In this document: in pieces, positions 5,295 to 6,519 of the stretch
Numbering within the stretch: position 1 is the stretch's first letter
Layout: each line of letters starts with the position of its first letter
NCBI GenBank assembly: GCA_003225515.1
Contig: QIAK01000181.1
Location: 1-6,519, forward strand
Origin: Acidobacteriota bacterium
GTDB lineage: Bacteria > Acidobacteriota > Terriglobia > Terriglobales > Acidobacteriaceae
Direction: 5' to 3'
DNA length: 6,519 nucleotides
Made by a program: the position numbers and the translations under genes
The notes under the pieces: generated by a model
Told to the model about the DNA's origin: nothing
Seen by the model: only the letters and a program-made list of their open reading frames with translations
Database searches by the model: none

Positions 5295-5322
5295 TTGACA
5301 ACATAGGCAACTCTGCTAAAGT
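5295..5322 (+). promoter_or_regulatory. Strong sigma-70 promoter with extended -10
   Basis: TTGACA (5295-5300), a 16-bp spacer, and TG-C-TAAAGT (5314-5322) give a full-consensus -35 and an extended -10. Transcription should start near 5329, giving a short leader of about 25-40 nt to the small coiled-coil gene. It is the best promoter in the window and suggests substantial constitutive expression. Confidence 0.75.
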
Positions 5323-5365
5323 TCGAAGAAAGGATTGCAAACTTCGAAACACAATGGGCGGTGTT

Positions 5366-5632
5366 ATGGCGATGAAGAACGTTTATGAGGTACTGCGGCA
5401 GAAAGAGATGGAGTTGACCCGTCTGGAGAAGGAAGTGGAGGCGTTGCGGCTGGTAGCTCCGCTGCTCTCCGAGGAAAAAGAAATGGCCGATATGGGAAAG
5501 CCTGCCTTGGCTACCGCGGTGAACGGACCGCAGCCCACAACGCGGATTTCAGTTCCGTCGTCGCCGTCGATTCCTCCGCCTCAGCCGGTGCGCGCAGCCG
5601 GATGGGAAGACACGGCCAAGCGCTGGCCGTAA
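5366..5632 (+). CDS. Small coiled-coil protein with conserved-looking GWEDxAKRWP tail
   Basis: 88 residues, function unknown. Residues 5-35 form a charged amphipathic helix with heptad-spaced hydrophobics (VYEVLRQKEMELTRLEKEV), a good coiled coil that ends in RLVAPLL. A Pro/Ser-rich disordered stretch (about 56-76) follows, and then a short tail, AAGWEDTAKRWP (77-88). There is no signal peptide or membrane segment. Similar short proteins (MKNVYEVLRQKE start, KRWP end) are, to my recollection, common in Acidobacteriota and uncharacterised. ATGs at 5354, 5366 and 5372 are all in frame. 5366 is chosen because GGGCGG lies four bases upstream, but the choice is not firm. The gene stands alone between a strong promoter and a strong terminator. 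Confidence 0.78.
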   Translation: MAMKNVYEVLRQKEMELTRLEKEVEALRLVAPLLSEEKEMADMGKPALATAVNGPQPTTRISVPSSPSIPPPQPVRAAGWEDTAKRWP

Positions 5633-5692
5633 AAAGATTGCACAGAACTGTCGCCGCTGCTAACGCCAGACGGTGTGCGGCATAATTTTCTT

Positions 5693-5727
5693 ACGGCCCG
5701 GGATGCGTCCCGGGCCGTTGTGTTTTG
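5693..5727 (+). terminator. Rho-independent terminator of the small coiled-coil gene
   Basis: A perfect 11-bp GC-rich stem (ACGGCCCGGGA 5693-5703 with TCCCGGGCCGT 5708-5718) closes over TGCG and is followed by TGTGTTTTGT. The T-rich tail is on the plus-strand side, and on the minus strand the following bases are A-rich, so it serves the plus strand. It lies 60 bases after the stop codon. Confidence 0.85.
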
Positions 5728-5760
5728 TACTCGGAAAATGCGATCGGAAAGTGTTTCGAA

Positions 5761-5827
5761 AACAGCAGGTTCCTCCACCTCGCATGCGCTCTCGCTACGG
5801 GAAACGCTTGCTCCGTTCGGAATGACA
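5761..5827 (+). repeat. Dispersed intergenic repeat, copy B
   Basis: Starts AACAGCAGGTTCCTCCACCT and ends CGTTCGGAATGACA. It shares 25 of the first 27 bases with copy A. The end pieces GTTCC and GGAAT can pair. It sits 8 bases from the stop codon of the minus-strand PLP gene, so it would be in that gene's 3' untranslated region. Confidence 0.65.
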
Positions 5828-5835
5828 GTTCTGCT

Positions 5836-6519
5836 TTAATCTCCAGCAATTTCGTGCAGGGCTGACAGGAGACGGTCGACTTCATCGGCTGTGTTGTAGT
5901 GCACCAGGCCGATGCGCAGGAAGCCGCCTGATTTTTCCACGTCGAGATGCTCAGTAAGGTTCAGGGCGTAGTAGTTGCCGTCCCAGGTGAAGAAGCCGCG
6001 ATCGCCGAGTTTGGTGGCGAGTTCGAGCGGAGTGTGGGCGTCAATTCTTACGGCGAAAGTGGCGCAGCGCTCGTGGAAGCGGGCGGGGTCGGTGATGCCG
6101 TAAATCTTGAGGTTGGGAATTTTCTTCAGGCCGGTCATCATGCGTTCCAGCAATCCGCGCTCGTGCTCGTGGATGGCGGCGTATGCGGCTTCGATCGCCT
6201 TGCGTTTTTCATTCACGCCCGGCGTCGTGATAGCCGCTGGTCGAGCTGCGCTCGAGTGGTTTGCGAGAGAGCGGCGGCCGAGATCGGCGATGTACTCCAC
6301 GCAAGCCGTGATTCCGGCGATGCATTCGTGATTGAGCGTGCCCCATTCCCAGCAATTGGGAATCGCGTTGGTGTTGGGTCGGACTTTGTAGGGGCGCAGG
6401 CGTTTCAGGTGTTCGCGTTTGCCGTAGAGCACGCCCATGTGCGGGCCGAAGAATTTGTAGGTCGAGCATGCCAGGAAATCGCAATCGAGCGCGGCCACGT
6501 CGATCAGTCCGTGCGGGCC
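5836..6519 (-). CDS. Cysteine desulfurase-like class V aminotransferase, VC1184-type (C-terminal part, 5' end beyond window)
   Basis: The 227 visible residues are the C-terminal half of a fold-type I PLP enzyme; the frame stays open to the window edge. The PLP lysine is in CDFLACSTYKFFGPHMGVLYG (visible residues 13-33, Lys22), the family Schiff-base site. The end has RGFFTWDGNYYALNL and FLRIGLVHYNTADEVDRLL, where the Arg before the YNT block corresponds to the substrate-carboxylate Arg of SufS. In SufS the catalytic Cys lies in an R-x-G-x-H-C-A loop; here that place is taken by the FFTWDGNYY stretch with no Cys. That is typical of the VC1184-like cysteine desulfurase-related family (TIGR01976), so real desulfurase activity is doubtful. 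A Ser/Ala/Pro-rich stretch (codons 6214-6270) looks like an insertion. The true start lies outside the window. Confidence 0.9.
   Translation of the reverse strand, partial: GPHGLIDVAALDCDFLACSTYKFFGPHMGVLYGKREHLKRLRPYKVRPNTNAIPNCWEWGTLNHECIAGITACVEYIADLGRRSLANHSSAARPAAITTPGVNEKRKAIEAAYAAIHEHERGLLERMMTGLKKIPNLKIYGITDPARFHERCATFAVRIDAHTPLELATKLGDRGFFTWDGNYYALNLTEHLDVEKSGGFLRIGLVHYNTADEVDRLLSALHEIAGD

Overview
The window reads as chromosomal DNA of an Acidobacteriota (Terriglobia, Koribacter/Sulfotelmatobacter-like) bacterium. This is inferred from a Tat-exported Gfo/Idh/MocA oxidoreductase, a small coiled-coil protein ending in KRWP of a type I associate with this phylum, a VC1184-type class V aminotransferase homologue, moderately high GC, and hairpin-rich intergenic repeats. 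No database search was possible, so the taxonomy is an inference.

Layout: 1-474 has no convincing gene. It holds one copy of a dispersed repeat and two strong inverted repeats, the second just downstream of the oxidoreductase. 475-1839 (-) is the exported oxidoreductase. 1840-2077 is a divergent intergenic region with palindromes that could be operators. 2078-2284 (+) encodes a 68-residue protein resembling a stand-alone phage baseplate/VgrG-type OB fold. 2285-2921 is long and non-coding. It contains a degenerate tandem repeat, a long nested stem that could be a structured RNA, and a probable promoter. 2922-3359 (+) is a compact RNase HI-like protein whose fourth acidic active-site position is Asn. 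3620-5137 (+) is a 505-residue protein with a GAF domain, a four-cysteine motif and a C-terminal membrane anchor. 5366-5632 (+) is the small coiled-coil protein, with the best promoter in the window and a textbook terminator. 5836-6519 (-) is the C-terminal part of a cysteine-desulfurase-like PLP protein that runs off the right edge.

The genes do not form an evident operon. Each + strand gene is separated by more than 200 bases and most have their own candidate signals; the two - strand genes are far apart. The window therefore looks like several independent chromosomal transcription units with repeat-rich spacers. No complete novel multi-gene system is visible. The most unusual items are the orphan baseplate-like OB-fold protein, the RNA-like structure at 2449-2528, the RNase H active-site change and the repeat family.
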